The notes under the pieces: model-generated
The model's input: the letters and a program-made list of their open reading frames with translations, nothing else
Database searches by the model: none
What the model was told of the DNA's origin: nothing
NCBI GenBank assembly: GCA_016936575.1
Contig: JAFGXQ010000012.1
Coordinates: 1-51,970 of the forward strand
DNA length: 51,970 nucleotides
Direction: 5' to 3'
Origin: Deltaproteobacteria bacterium
Lineage (GTDB): Bacteria; Myxococcota_A; Polyangia; JAAYKL01
In this document: piece by piece, positions 50,125-51,970 of the stretch
Position numbering within the stretch: the stretch's first letter is position 1
How the letters are laid out: the number at the start of each line of letters is the position of its first letter
Program-made: the position numbers and the translations under genes

Positions 50125-51970
50125 ATGAAACAGGTAATACTTTACGCTCAACTATTCATGGTTGTAACCATGTTATTTGGAGTCGGATGTACGATAGAAA
50201 GTTCTGATCCGGTTACGGACGGGGATGCCGATAGCGATTCGGACGGCGACTCGGACGGCGACTCGGACGGTGACTCGGACGGTGACTCGGACGGCGACTC
50301 GGACGGCGACTCGGATGGCGATTCGGACGGCGACTCGGACGGCGATGCCGACAGCGATTCGGATACGGATTCTGATTCGGACACAGACAGTGATTCCGAT
50401 ACGGATAGCGACAGCGACACGGACAGTGATTCTGATACGGACAGCGACTCCGATACGGACAGCGATTCCGATACCGATAGCGATACGGATAGCGACTCGG
50501 ATACAGATAGTGATTCCGATACGGACAGTGACAGCGATACGGACAGCGATTCAGACACGGACAGCGATTCGGATACGGACGCGGATACAGACGCGGATAC
50601 GGATTCCGATACGGATGTGTGCGATGAAAGCACCGTCCCGAGCAGCCCCAGTTCTCTCGGTGTTAATGTCAATGGGGCGTCAACTGTGGTGGCCAAGGAG
50701 ATTTTCGGTCTGTTGATGGAAGACCTTGGAAATGATGTTCGCAACGGCGTCTTCGTCGGGACCAGCTCCAGTATTCCGAACACCAACGGTGTACGCAATG
50801 ACGTTACCGAGGCATTTAAAGAAGCGGGCGTGGGCGCCATTGAATGGCCGGGAGGATGCCATGCCAACAACTACAATTGGGAAGCCAATCTCAATCCGTC
50901 CAACAACATGGGCACCGATACGTTCATTCAGTTTGTCAAGGAAGTAGGCGCTGAAGGTGTGCTCGTCGGCCGTTCGCCGGTGCAGTACGCGGAGAGCAAC
51001 GGACGATGGATTGACTACGTTCAAAATGATCTCGGTTATGACCTTAAGTACTTCAAGGTCGGTAATGAGGTATGGGGATGCGGTGGAAATCTGGGCCATG
51101 ACTACGTCGGCTCCGGATACGAAGAAATGTACAACGCGAACTATGATGTGATTAACGGAAAAGTGGACTACTTGGTTGCGGCTGCCGCCGGTATATGGAC
51201 AACCGGTTACGACAATTGGACCGGCCCCATGCTCAACAGTATCGGCGACAGAATTGATGGTATCGAGGTTCACGACTATAACTACTTCCCCGACGATGTG
51301 CCCTGTGTCGGATTCAACGACGAGGAATATTTCAGAATTGTCTATTTCGCAGATCAAGGACAGCTGGGGCCGCGCACCGACGCCATTCGAGGGATTATTT
51401 TGAACAGCGGTCACGATGTGAAAATTATCGAGGACGAATGGGGGGATTGGCTGATTGAGTGGCAGTCTTCAGATGCCTGGCTGCAGCAGAATACGGTGAT
51501 GGATGCGCTGTCGGCGGCGATTACGTTGAACCTGTTTATCCGCAATGCCGATTTGGTGCAGATGGCCGGACTGGCCCAGGCGGTCAATGTGATTCATTCG
51601 CTGATTTTAACCAACTCGGTTAGCGGCGGTACCGATATGGTGAAAACGCCCACGTTCTACGTTTTTAAAATGATGATTCCGCACCATACCAACGGTGCGA
51701 GATACGCGCCCATCAGCATTTCCAGTGAAAAATCCACCGCAGTGGTTCAGCGAAACGGCCAGTGGGTGAACGAAGAGTTTGATACGATTTCATCCGCGGC
51801 CACAGTGAACGACGCCGGACAAGTGAATATCAGCCTTGCGAATGTTGATCTGTCGAGCTCGCGAGATGTGACGATTACGTTGGACAGTTCGACAGCGAAT
51901 TACACCGTAAGCAATGCGCAGGTGGTCACCGGCCCGCAGAAAGACAGCTACAACGACTTTGGTCAGCCCG
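50125..51970 (+). CDS. GH51 alpha-L-arabinofuranosidase lipoprotein (3' end outside window)
   Basis: At least 615 residues; the frame is open at the window end, so the C-terminus is missing. The ATG at 50125 lies nine bases after AGGAG; ATG 50116 is too close to it. The signal ends LFGVGC. A linker of about 133 Asp-Ser-Gly/Thr residues follows, then the GH51 domain: [28 protein letters not shown], the acid/base Glu315 in [11 protein letters not shown] and the nucleophile Glu438 in IEDEWGDW, all as expected for a retaining arabinofuranosidase. A beta-sandwich begins near residue 515. It is the last gene of the arabinan cluster seen here, 142 bases after the epimerase gene. Confidence 0.93.
   Translation, partial: MKQVILYAQLFMVVTMLFGVGCTIESSDPVTDGDADSDSDGDSDGDSDGDSDGDSDGDSDGDSDGDSDGDSDGDADSDSDTDSDSDTDSDSDTDSDSDTDSDSDTDSDSDTDSDSDTDSDTDSDSDTDSDSDTDSDSDTDSDSDTDSDSDTDADTDADTDSDTDVCDESTVPSSPSSLGVNVNGASTVVAKEIFGLLMEDLGNDVRNGVFVGTSSSIPNTNGVRNDVTEAFKEAGVGAIEWPGGCHANNYNWEANLNPSNNMGTDTFIQFVKEVGAEGVLVGRSPVQYAESNGRWIDYVQNDLGYDLKYFKVGNEVWGCGGNLGHDYVGSGYEEMYNANYDVINGKVDYLVAAAAGIWTTGYDNWTGPMLNSIGDRIDGIEVHDYNYFPDDVPCVGFNDEEYFRIVYFADQGQLGPRTDAIRGIILNSGHDVKIIEDEWGDWLIEWQSSDAWLQQNTVMDALSAAITLNLFIRNADLVQMAGLAQAVNVIHSLILTNSVSGGTDMVKTPTFYVFKMMIPHHTNGARYAPISISSEKSTAVVQRNGQWVNEEFDTISSAATVNDAGQVNISLANVDLSSSRDVTITLDSSTANYTVSNAQVVTGPQKDSYNDFGQP
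50218..50616 (+). repeat. Asp-Ser-Gly/Thr repeat linker of the GH51 lipoprotein
   Basis: About 133 residues. The first third is built of GACTCGGACGGC-type units (Asp-Ser-Asp-Gly) that are nearly identical at DNA level and so probably recent; the rest is Asp-Thr/Asp-Ser with more varied codons. It separates the lipid anchor from the catalytic domain. Confidence 0.92.

Noticed and set aside
50148-50870. Antisense Ser-Glu-Val repeat frame opposite the GH51 linker
   Set aside because: Same artefact of repeat codons; no start signal, and the opposite frame encodes a recognisable GH51 enzyme.

Overview
The window reads as a chromosomal segment of a Gram-negative, predatory- or soil-type delta-proteobacterium, most likely Myxococcota or a close relative. 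I infer this from an mglB-mglA polarity pair, a Ser/Thr kinase with the HRDVSPxN catalytic loop next to a PP2C phosphatase, many lipoproteins, the acidic DNxxDDDxxxxxDCxDxxC-type motif, and Ser/Asp/Gly/Thr linkers on secreted enzymes. It carries one tRNA and about 42 protein genes. I see no rRNA, CRISPR array, insertion sequence or phage gene.

Layout. 1-6 kb: tRNA-Asn with its own promoter, Xaa-Pro aminopeptidase, and a divergent peptide-ABC operon (binding lipoprotein plus two permeases, no ATPase) whose first permease has a HEAT-like insertion of about 200 residues. 6-9.5 kb: two Cys-rich lipoproteins of unknown function and a PAS histidine kinase. 9.5-12.3 kb: a small Tat-type lipoprotein with three spaced D-x-[DE]-[YV]-[ML]-A-G motifs, directly followed by a radical SAM/SPASM-like enzyme (a candidate peptide-modification pair), and a conserved protein of unknown function. 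12.4-23.3 kb: housekeeping and signalling genes (outer-membrane barrel, Ppx/GppA phosphatase, OmpA-family lipoprotein, mglA, mglB, a CCA-enzyme-like HD protein lacking the nucleotidyltransferase head, pgk, PP2C, Ser/Thr kinase, a three-PDZ RseP). 23.4-32.9 kb: a BvgS-like periplasmic sensor without a kinase, a double thioredoxin-fold lipoprotein, a MaoC-type hydratase, a large coiled-coil membrane protein with a polytopic partner and a cyclic-nucleotide-binding protein, and a possible caspase-fold lipoprotein.

33.2-52 kb is mainly an arabinan/arabinoxylan utilisation locus. It holds two GH54 and one GH51 arabinofuranosidases, a GH3 glycosidase, a sodium:sugar symporter, two aldose 1-epimerases, a porin-like barrel and a lipoprotein of unknown role. 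A VKOR-DsbA disulfide-forming fusion sits inside it. There is no SusC/SusD pair. The enzymes are lipoproteins, four of the locus's lipoproteins carry long Ser-Asp-Gly/Thr linkers, and import would go through the porin and symporter. Divergent from the first GH54 gene is an unusual cytoplasmic protein that joins a diguanylate cyclase (GGEEM) to a ribose-binding-type sugar-binding domain. It is the most obvious candidate sensor for the locus.

The points most worth follow-up are the Tat-lipoprotein/radical-SAM pair, the sugar-binding diguanylate cyclase, the GH54 with Asp in place of the expected nucleophile Glu, and a shared 16-bp palindrome GTATCA-N4-TGATwC that occurs upstream of the histidine kinase and twice around a TATAAT box at 23.3 kb. 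All functional calls come from reading the sequence and from family knowledge; no database search was run.
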